Assembly: GCF_910592395.1 (NCBI RefSeq)
Contig: NC_088309.1
Span: 25,794,599 to 25,858,598 of the forward strand
Length of the DNA: 64,000 nt
Direction of reading: 5' to 3'
DNA from: Lineus longissimus
Lineage: Eukaryota > Nemertea > Pilidiophora > Heteronemertea > Lineidae
Each line of letters begins with the position of its first letter. Within the stretch, counting starts at the first letter, position 1. Positions 33,798 through 48,700 of the stretch are shown here, piece after piece. The notes beneath the pieces were generated by a model. It was given only the letters and a program-made list of their open reading frames with translations, was not told the origin of the DNA and ran no database searches. A program made the translations under genes and the position numbers.

Positions 33798-36700
33798 TCA
33801 CTGTTGCCGACACACTGAAGTTTTGACAAGTTGAAGTTTTGAAGGGGACCGTGGTGGTGATTTGACTTTCTTCTTGAAAGGGGAGCCTTTTGATCTTCTT
33901 CTAGGTTGTGCTTCATTAGACGGTGCAACATTGGCTTCGTTTGTGTCAACAAGGGTGTTGATGCCAGTAAGGGACTGGGATTTACTCAGAGGGATTTGAT
34001 TTTGAGAGTGGTTGCTAACCGGTCTAGGTTTAGGGGGTTTAGGGGTGCGGTGGCTATCCCTACTTGGCACATTCACCGGTTGAACAACATGGGTATGGCT
34101 AATGTCTTTGGATTCAGGGACGGGGGAGACACTCCTAGATTCATCATCATTTATATAGTAACGTCCATTTTGATTAGGAAGCTCGTGCTGTCTCAGAATT
34201 CGTTGATCTTTTTCAATGGCCTGCAATCGTGAAAGAGATTGTGTCCTCTCATAACGCTGGTAATAACTGGTGCGTCGACCAGCGGCATAAGAGTCTGTTT
34301 CTGACTCGCTAGTATTGGGAGTCGGCCCATCGGACTGTCGCCGATAATATTCTTCATCTGATACATCAGATGGTCCATAATCATACCTGTGCCTATAGTC
34401 AGACTCACTTCGATAATCCGACCGGGATGAACCACGGCGATAATCGGAACTATATCTGTCATAGTCTCTCTGTGATGTGTGATCACACCCACGGTAATAT
34501 TCGGATCCATACCGATGATCAGACCGAGACTGATAATCCGGATCCTGACGGTAGTCATCATATCGCCTCGGACTGTCATCTGCCTCCCTCCTGTCATCAG
34601 ATTCTCGAGTGCCAATTCCCGAGTCGGACTCATGACGGTAGTCGATATCATCTTTGTAATCAGTTCGATACTGGCTATCTGGGTCATCTTTGTAATCTTG
34701 TTCTCTGGTGTATTCAGAGCCATGCCTGTAATCATAACTGTGCTTGCCCTCAGATCTGTGTCTTTCCTCAGATCCGTGTCTGTGATCAGAACTGCGTCTA
34801 CCATCAGCCCTGTGTCTACCATCAGCACTGTGTCGACCATCAGTGCTGTGTCTACCATCAGCGCTGTGTCTACCATCAGTGCTGTGTCTACCATCAGTGC
34901 TGTGTCTACCATCAGTGCTATATCTACCATCAGCGCTGTGTCTACTATCAGCACTGTGTCTACCATCAGTGCTGTGTCTATCATCAGCACTGTGTCTACC
35001 ATCGACGCTGTGCCTGCCATAAGACCTATGCTTGTAATCAGCCCTGTATCTTTCCGCTGAACCATGCCTGCTGCGCTTATCCTCAGTTTCTTGTTTGTAA
35101 TCAGTACTATGTCTGTCCTCATACCCATGCCTATAGTCTGTCTTATATCTGTAGTCAGCATCTTCAGCATAGTCGTCATATCGACTGCTATGCGACCCAG
35201 ATCTGGTGTACCCATCATCATAATCAGCGTCTCTATACTCATCATCTTTGTAACTACCAGTACCCGAAGATCTTGATTTCCGATCAGAATATCTAGAATC
35301 TGATTTGGAGTAGCACTCCGGATCAGATCTAGTGTAATCATAGTCATTTCCATAGTAATCTGCCTCAGGCCTGTCATAGTCTGCCCTATGTCTTATACGG
35401 TGAGGATCACGTTTACTGGCATCTGGATCACGTCTGCCATAATCAGGGTTCGTTTGTTTGGAATCAGACCCATGTCTGATGTGCTTACTGAAGTCTGGCG
35501 CAAGTTTCTGATCATCACACTCAGGTGTGTGGTACTCAGATTCGGGCCTGTTGTAATCAGAAATGGGTCTTTGCTCCCTGGAATGAATAGAAACCGTATC
35601 AAAGTATTCCGATTTTTGAGACAAGCGATCTGACGATTTCTGTGAAATACGATCTGGCTCCCTTGCAGTTGGTGGGTTTTGCGAAACAGTTCTTTTTTTA
35701 ACTCCTATTGTTTGTAGATATGCAGTGAATTCGCTCGGTGATAACACGACGACCCCATACGTAATTTTCTTGCTCTTCATCCAGCTGTAACTGTTGTCAA
35801 ATTTGGCAATATCTGAAAGAAGCAAAGTACAGAAAATACATGTAATAAAAGCAATATCACCTCAGTTCAGTGTCAAGCCTCTCACTGGGCATGACCTATC
35901 AAGAGAAAGTAAGCCCTTTTTGAAACAGGTTTATTGTACCTAGTGCTTGATTGATGAGTGTGGCTATCAAAATTAGGAAAACTATAAAAACAAAACATGC
36001 TAAAATTCGTCTTAGAGGAACCCCAGAAGAAGTGTGGAACTTACATTTTCCAGGTTTTTTACACTCTAGATAACCATCCTCAACATACAAAAAGCTGTTT
36101 GATCGATGTTCTGGCATGAGAAACTCTAACTCTTTGCCCCTCTTGTACATCACAAGAAACATAATGTCATGATCCTGGGTCTTGAACTGCCATCTGAAAA
36201 GGGACAGTAACAATTTTAGCTTAAACCTTCAGTGTTACAAATCTGATATAATTGTACTGACAGTGACAAAAATTCTTGGCGATTCTTGGTCGTCGTAGCT
36301 GGGTGGTCGCTTAACCGGGGTGGTCGCGTTACCGAGGTGGCCGCCAACAATTCCACTGTGTCAGGTTTTCTAGTCAGAGCATTGTCTTGTAAGGACTTGA
36401 ATGTCTCCATGAAATGTGGTGCCAACTAGTTTGCCTCTCCACCACCAGGGAGGGGAACCAGACCTTCCCTAGTGCATATAACAATTGCAAGTTTACTGCT
36501 TTTAGATTAGGGTAATGGCAAAAGAATACAGGGTAGAGATGCTGGCACCACATGTCGATGTCGTCAAAACCAGTACAAGAAGAACACTACCACCACAACA
36601 TAAGTGACCCTATAACAGTCTGCACCTACCTGAGAGCTGAACCTGGTTCCTGGATATTAAATTCTAGCTCTAAATTTCCTCCTCGACCTATAGTAGTATC

Positions 36701-39700
36701 AACTAGACTTTTTTTAGGTAGGGTGAACTTGTCAGGTAGAAAGTAAGATTCGGGCACCTTCCCTCCATAGCATATCTGAAACCAGATCGGACATAATCAT
36801 AGATATCGTCACTGCAGCTGTAGTCAAACTTCATTTGGCTCAAGATTGATCCAGGTTTCCAACTAGAATGTCTTTCGTCAAGATGACAGCTTTAACTCTG
36901 AAGAACTATTCCTTTGCCATATTTACTGCATGAATTCAGCGCGTAAATATGAAGTCATACTCACAATCAGACTCAAACGAATCAAATACATTGTTGTGTT
37001 TATCACCATCTGTAGAAACAGCTTGATCATGTCAACTTTTCTGACATTAATCCATCATGACCAGGACTACTTACCTCACTCTTACAGCTTCCATCTCCAT
37101 CAGGATCTCTCCGTTTCCCTCCATACTTCACAGGCAATTGGTCCTCATCAATTTCCTTCAGTAACACCTCTTTCCAACCAGAAGCTGAAGAGCAAACGAC
37201 AAAATGAGTCAATAGAAGAATACGCCAAAAATCAGGTTAAGCTCCTCATATACTCATGCTTCAGGTGTTCAAAATGAGTCAATGGTGTTTGTATTCAGTC
37301 AGAATTGAACTTGTGCTCAGCTGATGAATTTGAATTTAGTAAAATTTTACATGTTGGAGGAGAAACTGGTCTGCTTAGGTAAATATTTGGTGAGGACTAA
37401 GTTACTTTTCTCAATGGCTCAGGTATTTGAATTCACTGCATTACTGAGTATGACAGTGTTTTTTTTTTTAATGTTGCAAGGAATAAGAAATGCGATAAAA
37501 TGGTGAATTTAGAAATAATTTATCATACCAATAAAGAATGATATTGTGATAGGCTTGGAATATGATCAACTTAACTTGAAGAAGGTACAAAATAGGATAT
37601 TTTACTTGTCGCAGTCAAAAGGGAATAGAAAGGAAGCAGGGAATGTCAACTAAAACTTTTACTTTTTGTGGATGAATTTAAAACTGAGGGAATGTGTACT
37701 AAATGATTACAATGGGGCATCAAAAGGAGTTATTCAATTTAGTCACTCTTGTCTGGTAGGCTTTTGAGAAACTTTCTAGAAAACGATTTAGAAGCCAGAA
37801 TTAAGTAAATAGTGGCCAAAAGGTAAGGAAATTTCATGAATGAAATCAAAGAGAAAGTCAAGAACTCTACCTTCAGCTGAAGATATTCAGATAAATTGAT
37901 ATGTAGTGAGAATTTACAAAATTACTGGGTGGTACAATGTTCGTTAACTTTAAATCTGCAATTAGTAGATGCTTTTATCGCTTTTTTTGTTTTGCAATCA
38001 CCAAATAATGTACCTTGTTCACACAGACATTTTGCATACCTTATGCAGGCTAAAAGACATTGACAAAATCTTTTGATGTCTTTTGATATATTAATCTCTT
38101 CAAAGGTGCAGTTAATTGTCGACAAAAGTGATAGATGAACACAATCAATGAAAAAAATTATTTAAGAATTTGATGATTTATCTTATAGGCGACACTGAAA
38201 GTTAATGATGCCCAATAGAAAATGACTTTCAAATAATCGACTTACTTCCAAACACTTTGATCTTCTTGATGGTTGTCTCAGTCAGGAATGGCTTTACAAG
38301 GTTGAAGGCAATGGGAAAATATTTAGGGGCTGAAAAATGCAAAATTACAAATAAAAGAAACAGCAAATTCAATCGATTATTACCCATTAACCTGCCTCAA
38401 TTCTACAACAGCTTTGACCATTTCTCCTCAGGCTTTCAATAAATGGCCACATACTATTCAAATGACACAAGACATCTGGCTTTGAATTCATTCATAAATC
38501 TATCATTTCATTCAGTTATTGAAAGAGACGTAGTTGAAATCACAACTACATGTAATGTTACATACCATTTACTATGTAGTTGACTTTCAATGTTTCTGGA
38601 TAGTTATCTTCAACCATTTGGACAAGGTCATTGAAGAGTTCCACTCCTGTAACGAGAAAAGTCCTATATAAAAACTGCCATTTATTACATGATTTGATGA
38701 TGTCAGCAAAGGACCTCCTCTGGCATGTCTGACATCTCCCCATACAAATGACAGCAATACGATATCACAAAGAACAATCAGCCATTGTTTCTAATGCAAG
38801 ATGTAACAGTATTCATAAAGCCGTTTTTCTGAGCCTTGGTGACGAACGTCGTAATGGTAATTGAATTAGAGACCTTTCCTCACCTGGCTTCCACATGTGT
38901 TTCCAGCTGAGATTTTCCAAATCAAATATGACCGCCACTTGATCCACTGTCTTTCCGAGCTGAAAATACACCAAAGTTTACTAATGTCAAGACTGTAACG
39001 TGATCATGTTCCGTGAATAGAGTGATAGGATTAATTAAGGTGGCACTGAAAGGTTATGGGATGGGCCTGAAAGAAGACACAGCAGGAACTAGAAAAAAGT
39101 AGAATTTGTGTGTCCTCTCAGATGTCTCTTCAAAAGACCAATTTGTTTCGGGGGGGGGGGGGATTAAAACATCATATATTCACTTTCAGCATCGATTGGT
39201 GGGTTTTACCACTACCAGAATATCTGTCAGGTTCTACACGGAGGATTTTCAATAGAACCCATCAATCCAGAAATAGCATGTCTGCATTTTTCATTTACCT
39301 AGTTAGAAAAACCATACAATCATAGATACTAGTCTCCGTTGCTACCCACTGCGTACGCATTATGATCCAGCTCAAAGCAGTTCTCTCTTTATTCAGCTCA
39401 AGCAGTAAATAACAACAATCCACAAGGGAAGCTGTAGCTATTGGCACCATCCAGAACCATGGAGCCATATCATGAATACTGCAAACCGCCAGCGTAAATG
39501 CACGTCTATTTTTTCAAAACGCAAAAAGTTCCGAAAAAAAACCCCTTTTTTTGTGGCAGATTACAGGTTTTTAAAAAAAATTTCAAAAAAATGTTTTTTG
39601 CGATTTTTCTTTTCTGGAGTCAAGGATATTTGCGAAATACGTGAAAATAAAACACCAGCAAAAATTTGGTGTTTCACAGTATCATCGTCTGACTTCACGT

Positions 39701-42700
39701 ATTGTTAAAGAATTGTCATGGTTAAGAATTGAAGCTGGCACAACAAACCACAATGGCACAGGCGTGCATTTCGAATTAGTAGATGAGCCAATTATCTCCT
39801 AACTCAATTATTCAGACTTAGAATCTTAACATTTCAAGCGTATAAAAATAGGAGTGGCACTCAACATCAGACAAATACATGTAACAGTGTCTGAAGAACG
39901 AGTCTAATGTATGAGATTATCTACTGCCTTGTCTCCAAGAAGATTTATGTCATTTATATTGATATGAGGAGTAGCCAGAACAGTGGCGATCAAAATGTAT
40001 AGTATTTGTAGAATGACCATGAGCTGAGATAACAGGACTGGAGCCAAAGCATGCAGACAGTCAGCAGAATGTTGCTGTGTACATTTTGTGTACATTTTCT
40101 GATGTATTCAAGAGTCACCCACTATGACTATACATTGACCATGTTACTATACACTAGTAACATACGGCAGTAATTTGCACTTCTTCTTGTTCAACAATGC
40201 TATAGCAAATAAGTGTCTCTGCCTATGACAAGCAGAACTGAAGACACCTCTTTCGCCGTACCTGATGCAATTAGACACTAGATTAATTCTTCAACAGTGC
40301 TACCCTTCAAGCGTGCGTCAGGCTCACCGACAGTCCTCTCCATGGTTACCAAAACAAATATCTACAGCATTGTTTGAAATTGCTGATGACATTAGGCTAG
40401 TACAAGACCTCAACTGATACTCAGGTTATTAGGTACAGTTCCATCTTCAGCAACATTCTACGCTTGCCTTTTGTATTATCTAGGTACCGTAGGTTCAGAT
40501 TCCGAATCAATATTAGTGGCTTTTGGAACAAGTTGATTAAGTTTCAAGCTTTAATCATGGAGCTAGGACAAGATGTCTTTGCTTATAGTGAAAGACAGTC
40601 AATGTGTCACTGTATTTCTGGAAGGGTCACGGAAGCCCCTTTTCAGAATGTCGTACTCACCTTTTTTGTCTGTTCATCAAAATGCCTATAAATTGACTCA
40701 AACACCTTCACTTTACTCTTCATCACGTCAATCTTCCTGGCAGAATAACATATCCCTGCAAGTACACAAAGATCCGAATATGACAACACTGCAAGAGTTA
40801 ATGAACTTGGGAGATGGTTAAGTTGCACTTTTAACAGAGATTCTTGCATTGTTTACTATTTTGACAGGTAGGGAATACACCATGCAATAGTTGGGTTGAT
40901 GGCACAAAGCCACATCTGAGGTACTCCTCTACCTGTTGGAAGAGAACATGACTGGAATACTGACTGATGACCATGCAGCGGTAAACGTTACCTCAAAAAT
41001 GTACGCAATACAGAAATCAAATCCATGTAACAGCTGAAATTTTTCTTATTCTGTAGAAAAGAGCACATCATCTCTCAAAAGTTATGAGTCTAAGCTTACT
41101 TCAAGCACTTGACCTTATGCTTTAAAGCTACATTCAGTTGGCAGAAGCTGAGAATGAAGAACACCCTCTGTGACATGTTGACCTTTTAAAATCTTCTATA
41201 AAATAGCAATATGATCCATACTTGAGCAAGAAGCCTAGGAGCAAGTTACGCCTTTGTGAACACCTGGTAGAATTCAAACCACTGAATTGTAGCCCTCCTT
41301 CCCTCAAACCGCCTTCACAGGAGCAGGACATTGACTTCTTAAGACCAATATGGTGGCAATGCCTTTGATACTCTGACCAGTCAATCAGCTGTGACTTTAA
41401 AAACGAGTCTGCAGCTACATGAAGCCCAGCTGTAGTTAGCTGTGTGTCTCATATTGATTAGAACTTTAGAAATGTCATCCATTCCAACATGTACAGCATG
41501 CAGACCAGCACTCGATATTAGGCAACTCTGGAACGAACCGATATGTCAAGTTCATCCCAATAAATAATTTGCCCTTGATGTAAGTTATCCATGTGATCGT
41601 TCCCTGTACTCAATGGGCTGTAAGACTTCCTGCCATCAATCAAGGTGGCATTGCTGCATCAGACACCACTACTGTTATAACAGCTGTAGAGTAAAAACCA
41701 TGACCTGACAAGGTCGTGAGGTATTCATGCGCTCCATCTTCACTTTGTTCAGAGTTAGCAGTTTGACCATGAAGTGGAAGAACGTTGATGGTCCTGAATA
41801 CATTGAATTGATTTAACCTCAGGAGAGATGTTACCACGTAACCTAATCGAATTTACCCCAAGTCAACAGCAACACTGAAATTGCTTCAACGGCTGGTCCC
41901 AAGGTCATGATGTCTTGAGAGCAATATTGCCTTAACCCGCTCTGGTGTCGTGACAAAACAGTCCCTCACAGAAGGCGTGAGGGAAGATTCACTCAATGAA
42001 GAGACTTACTCAAAACATGTGTCGGTCAGGTCAGTCGTGATGTTCAACCAATTCCAATACAAGAGGAATTGTTCGGCAGAAATACTTAGAACATTGTAGG
42101 TCAAAGATGGATGCCCAAATTCCATTAGTCAAAACAGAGGCAAAGCATTATAGCACTCTGCCAGTATCTGTTAATGGCACCAGAGGGACTGAACATCAGT
42201 ATACACTGAATGAGTGTTGAGTCATATGAAACAATAGCAGAACAAGCTATATTCCATGTGAGCATGATAAATCACAAGCTCAATCATACTTTTTGTAGAC
42301 CATGATCACAATTGGCCAGTAATTGGTGTGGAGATTTTTTCCAACCACATCTCATTGCCTCCACAGCAGTTCAATTTGCTGACATTCTATTTACCATGGT
42401 CTCCATGTTCCACCTGCTTGTTACTCATAGTCAGCATAGATACATACTTGAAGCTGGTAAATGTATGTAGTTTTATTGAACATCACAGCACAGCAAGGTC
42501 TACTCTCATGCTCGTAGATACACCAAATTCCATGAAATATTATTGATCGTCAGACAAGCTTTGTGAAAGTATGCGCAGGTTTGGTGCTCGGAATAATCTT
42601 CGAGCAAATAACAAAATATTTTGTGATGCTGCCAATATTACATAAAAACATCACCAATAAACCCACTCTAGACAGACATGTAACTGAAAGTTAATTTCTG

Positions 42701-45700
42701 TCTGTTTTGAAATATTGCCTCTGTTTTGGAATATTCTCTACATAACAAGAGCCCCAAGGGCCTGGCGCTCAGCTGTTATTTTTATGAAATGGTGATGGAG
42801 TCCCTGCATCTGACTTGAATGGCATGGACAGATCTGACCTAATATCAAACTGATCAGTCAATTCAAGTCTTGGCTGGTAGGTTCCTCAGCCAAGCTGTCT
42901 CACTCGCCAATTATAATTCATAAATTGGGCAGTGAACAGTCTGAGTGTGGTTCCTAGATTCATGCACATGCTTTTATTGAACTGGCTGTAGGCAGATGCT
43001 CAAACGTGAAGTCTCCTTCTAACATTGATTTGGACCACGAGGACCTGTATGGTGGCTTATCAAATCACAATAATGGTCTGATGTGGGCGTGGACTAATTC
43101 CACAAATTCACCAGGTAATGAATCCCATCCAACATCATGTACACTATCCTGGGTAAAGGAACTATAGGAGTAACATGCTGCAGAACAATAACTGAAGTGT
43201 GAAATGGACTAGACATTGATCTGAACCAATTGCTTCACCCAACAAATGTACAATCTTTCATTTTCGATGACTGTCAGGACTTCAATTCAAAATCCTATAA
43301 GCCAAACCCGAAGAGGTTAAAAACTGATAAAGATATGTCTTATTACACCTACGTGTCAATAATCATATGGCATATTAAAATCATATCAATCTTCTTCTCC
43401 TTCGAGCCTCCTGCAATATTCTCCTAGATCATTTTGATTAATGAATTCTCACAGAGATAGAGACATGAGTGCAGGTAAAAACGCCCTGGGCTTCGGTGAG
43501 ATTTTCAAAGAATGTGTTGAAGATGGAAGAACTACACAAGCGTAAGATATGATGAGACTTTTTTCACATCTCGCATACTTCTCAAGATCAAAGGAGACCT
43601 TTAGCCAAGGAGATGATGCAAGGAAGATGACAATTGACATGTTAACCTGTGGGTGTGACTGGGGGAACCATGACCAGCAAAGTAGCTGAAGTAGCTAACA
43701 TGCACAACATCAATCCAGATGACTTACATCTGCTGTATTGTCAAGGATACAACGGAGTTTCTTCCATGGCTGAAGAAATCACAACACAATCTTGGTAAGA
43801 AAGTGCCATTTGTTTGCAAAAGCTTTTTATTAGCCACTGACATGGATGAGTGGTAGCTTGATATTGGCAAGATCAATTAAACACTGTCCAAGCAGGTTTT
43901 GGAATGAATCATAAAGCTACATTGTAAAAGAAGTACTTTCTGCAAATAATGAAGAATAAATATGAACTGCATGTTCACTGAGACTGAGAAGAAGGCACTG
44001 TGAAGAGTGAGTGATATACATTTGAAAATGCACTGACTAGTGTGCCTAATTAGTGTAATATGCCATCCCCACAGTCGATACAACTTCTAAAACTAATTAG
44101 AGAACATTCACTTGTTAAGAGATTTGCATTGCAATATGAATTTGCATATGACTGTGCACACAAGTGGTGACGGATTTTCATGCATTTCTTGCAATAAAGT
44201 GGTGCGACATAGTCGTATTGTTGTCGTATGCATGGTAATGCACACGGATGACTGTCTCTGTTTTCCTGGTTTCCACTTAAATAAATCAATAATGTAGATT
44301 AATGATTGGCGATTGTGGTTTATACCGGCAGTGTATAATTTCACACTATATAAACCAATTGGGTAATTGGTGGCTTGGTATTATTACAAAACACTGACAG
44401 TGCAACTGAAACCTTTGCGCCAAAGGGTTTCTATCAAGAGTTGAATGTGAATTCAGGCTACTGCGAACAAAGTTAGAAAATATAATCTCTGTCACAGTGC
44501 ATGTTGTTTAAGGAGTAGCACATGTGTATTCCTTGATGACTGTTATATCAGGCCTACAAGACCTATACACCCTTTGAATCACAAAAGAATAATACGCACA
44601 GTATCTCCAAACTTCGAAGAGCAAACCTAAACGAGTTTGCAGCAATAAAAGATCTAGAGATCCTTTGTTATCAAGGCAATTATCATGACAGATTATTCAA
44701 TATCTCGTTCTAATCCTCGTCTGACAACACTTGCACCACCAGAATAGCAATTAGAAGGACAACTATCCGGGGATGTCAGATATTGAGCTCCAATTGTGCA
44801 TTTCTCAACCTACTATTAAAGAGTAACATGAATAGATTACATCGGACAAGTAAAACTGCCCTGAGCGTTATGTAGGTTATGAGCAAAAACGTAAGAAGAT
44901 CCAGTGACATTCTCTTGGCTTTCCAAGGCCAGGGGGGTCATTTTTCCAAAACTGATGAAAAATTAAAAAATAGGAAAATTTTAAAACTTATTTCACTTCA
45001 GCTATAAACAATTTTTTTCTCAAAGTGTGATTGTTCCTATCTTGAAACACCTATGCAAATCTGGAAGTTGACTCTGAAGACATTTTTATTTGAACATGAA
45101 TACTCCAATGATCCAAGTTCTTGAAAACATCTCACACCTAGTCAAGGTTTGCTCGTGCACATTTCTCACCCTCAATCATCATTACACGAATCAAGGAATG
45201 CCGCCTATATCGTGATGACAATGACGGTGCCCTGCGGTAATTGAGGCAAATAGCGAGATCGAGACAAGCCATCAAAGGAATACGACGACAGAGAGGGGAG
45301 GTGTCATCTTCTGTCTCAGTACCAAGAACAGTTTACTCCATAAACAAAATTTATTTTTGCAACCCTTATATTCTTATCACATGTATCAACGTCAGAATTC
45401 AGTTTCATCAATATTCACAACAACTGGTATTCACAAATGACAAAACCATTACATGTAGATCGATAATTTTCACACCACAACAGCCAAATTTTGACCCCAT
45501 TCCACAAAATTCAGAAAATTATGTGGTTCATGAAATCAAAGGAGTTTACAGTATGATGAGCGTGACACTATTTTACAATGAACCAGAGAGACGACCCCTC
45601 CTGCCCAATAATCATCCCACCAGTGCACTTGTCTAAATGTGATGTATCACTGTGATATTAAACCTAGATTATTAATTTTCACTGTCACGGGTCCATTTAG

Positions 45701-48700
45701 TTTCTGATCCATATGTTTGTACGCTACATGTATCCCGTTGCTGGAATTGCAATCACTCGTCTAAGTTCAGCAAGTGATATAGAAATGGCAGCAGTGCACA
45801 CAAGTGGAAATGACGACTGCCTGTCAAAAATCAAGGATCAGAGCCTTTATTATTGAGCTCAATTTGGACGTAATACTAAATCAGGTTAGGGCGTAAATGA
45901 TATCTGCACATAAGTGATGGGCAGTCATGACTGTGCACTTATTATTGTCAAGCTAAAAATAAGAGCAAGTGTACCTCGTATTACCAATATTAAAAAATTT
46001 CCCATGAGGAAAGTCGTACTACAATAGATTTTATTGTGCACATCTGATATTGTCTGAGGTAAAATGATTATTCTGGTTTTGAATTTTATGAAATTGCTGG
46101 TCTCATGAGGCTCATTCACTGTCATTTCATCAAAACAGAAATACTGCCCAACCATTTAGCAATCACCACACACCACTCTTTGGCAAAGTAAGGCAAGTTG
46201 AGCACATGGTTCATGGACCATTTTGTTTTGAGCAGTATTAAATCATGGTAATGTAGTAATTTGTCCAGTGTTTTCAAGTTAGATCATGATCTTCTTAGAT
46301 CATCTAATTATCAAATCGCACAACATTAATTATTCAATATTACATATATCAGTAAAACGCATATTGTATCAATTACCAACTGAGATATAAGCTTACATGT
46401 AACATGTGTAATACAGGATAACAATCTATTTATTGATGATGACACCTAAAATATAAATCAATGCAAAATTGCAAGGTCAGACCAGTGACTACATGTATCA
46501 GATGCCACAAAGCAGTATCACAATAGGATAGGACTCAAGGACTATAGAAACTCAGGTTCATTTGTCGAGTGAATATATTGATTAATGGCCAACGTGAATA
46601 TTTCATGTCCCTATTCACATCAAATGACTTCAGCCAGCATGTGTGCATCCGAACCTACATGTAATGGATTTTGTAGTCGTTTTGAATGGCTCCAGATTTG
46701 CAATGAATGCAATTCATGTTTCTAAGGCCACAGTTTCTGTATTATGACTGCATTTTTCTCCAAGGGGTATTGTCCACATCCCGACACTGCCTGACCCCCC
46801 TGGGTATGCCTATGATTACCACAATGCCTCTTACCTTTAAGATCGATATGTCCAAAGGGGTCTACCCAGAGAGGACTCCCTTCCTTGTCAAAGCCCACTA
46901 AACCACCGGTGTAGTATTTATCTATCACTTGAGGAATTACATAATCCCGACTGATTTCATCTGCTCCAATCTGTTTGCGCCACTTCAAACTCTGAAAGAA
47001 TAAAGCCAGAGTTTGTCAATGACATAGGAGGAAAACCCCTGAATCTCAGGATTTTACAACACTTTTGAGAAGACAAATTGCTAAGCAAGTGATAAACAAG
47101 TGAAATCATTTGTAGAGTTCAGATTGATCGGAATCTATGGCTGTTCATCACACCATCCTATTATGTTGATGGTCCGAACAACTGATTCAGTTCCCAAGGG
47201 CATGATCAAACTAGTCTTCTACATCCAAGAAGATCTCAGCTCTATGGTATAGTGTAGGATAGTTCGTGAAATTAAGTTAGGCTAGGAAGGAGGAATTCAC
47301 AGAGAAAAGATGCCATCTCTGATGACTGTAGTTCTGATAAGATGTGTGATGGTTACATGCCTTTTGTTTTCATGGTAACAGCCACGGCAGATATAATTCA
47401 TCATTCCCTATGTACATATCAATGTACCTTGGTATACAGCTCCAAATCATGCTCAGACTAATAACTTTCAAATAGTTGTACTGTAATTGTATTTGGAAGC
47501 AAACTACTAAGATTCCCCAGAGTGAACCTTCACCCAGCATAGATTATACACCACTTATGAATCCACATCACCATGGTAATCTGAATAACAAATTAAGACT
47601 CCACTTCATCAGACAGATTTTGAATATCATGCTCGTTTATCGACTTAAAACACTTCTTTTTACACCAGCAGCTTAAGGGTGCAATACAGTGCAACGATAC
47701 GTGTCATAAATTTTCTCATAAAATTGATTTCCCAAGCAGTACACATGTCAAGACATGGAGCTTGACTGTTAAACTTTATATCAACCCAACAGAGTCAATC
47801 TGTGAACTGCAAAACTTGGGTTGATTGTGTAGATAATGCTTTTTTGTATTTTGCATGGACATCTTGACATCATTTCTGACCTTGACCTGTGAAGGAGCAA
47901 GGGAGCGGTAACCAGACTGGTGTGCGAACCCACGACCAATGGAATGAGAGTCGGACACTTTAACCACAATAGTGGGCTTGGTAGATAATGCATTCGATTC
48001 TTGGGAAGGAAAGAGTGCAATGTTGAGCTCAGTCGTCGAGCCCACTGCCTCTTCAGAACATTTAGATTGACACTTCAAAAACAGGTAACACAGGTGGCAG
48101 TCTCGAATGAATCAATGTTCATGTACATGTACAAGTACAATGGCATCATGAACATGAAAAAATGACGAGAGAAAGAGACATTCCTCACATTCCAGTCCCA
48201 TTTCATATCTGTACAAATTTAAGAATACAAGGGTAAGTATAAAAATTTAACCTCATGACATGAATACTGAATGATCACAACATCTAACAATACTTTAGCA
48301 TAGACAGACTTACATTTCTGATCATCTTTTCGGACGTTTTGGCATCAAACTCCCTGGCTGAAAAGATAATTTTATCATCACAGCCTTTTGTTCAAAATAC
48401 TTAAAAAATACAATGAAACCAAAATTATCCAATTCATTCATAGTAAAAGATTTTAACTTTGAACATCTTCAGACAAATCAAAAATCACACTCCTGTCACA
48501 ACCAGTGACATGACTCGAATCGTGACGACTTGATAAACTTTACACATCACAACCAGCCCAAACAAATTGCCTCAAAGTCAAAACTGTGGAGGCTGATGAC
48601 AACCTCTCGTCTTAGTTGATATATCAGACTATAGTATGAACACCAATTTTAACTTTTCAACTTTACTATGAAGACAATCAGAACAGATCACAGCCTGAGT

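Noticed and set aside
34193-35377. A 394-codon minus-strand frame, and 308- and 193-codon plus-strand frames, overlapping the SEC14L-like tail
   Set aside because: They are shadows of the biased, 18-bp-repetitive last exon. The chosen frame is the one that continues from the GOLD domain in phase.
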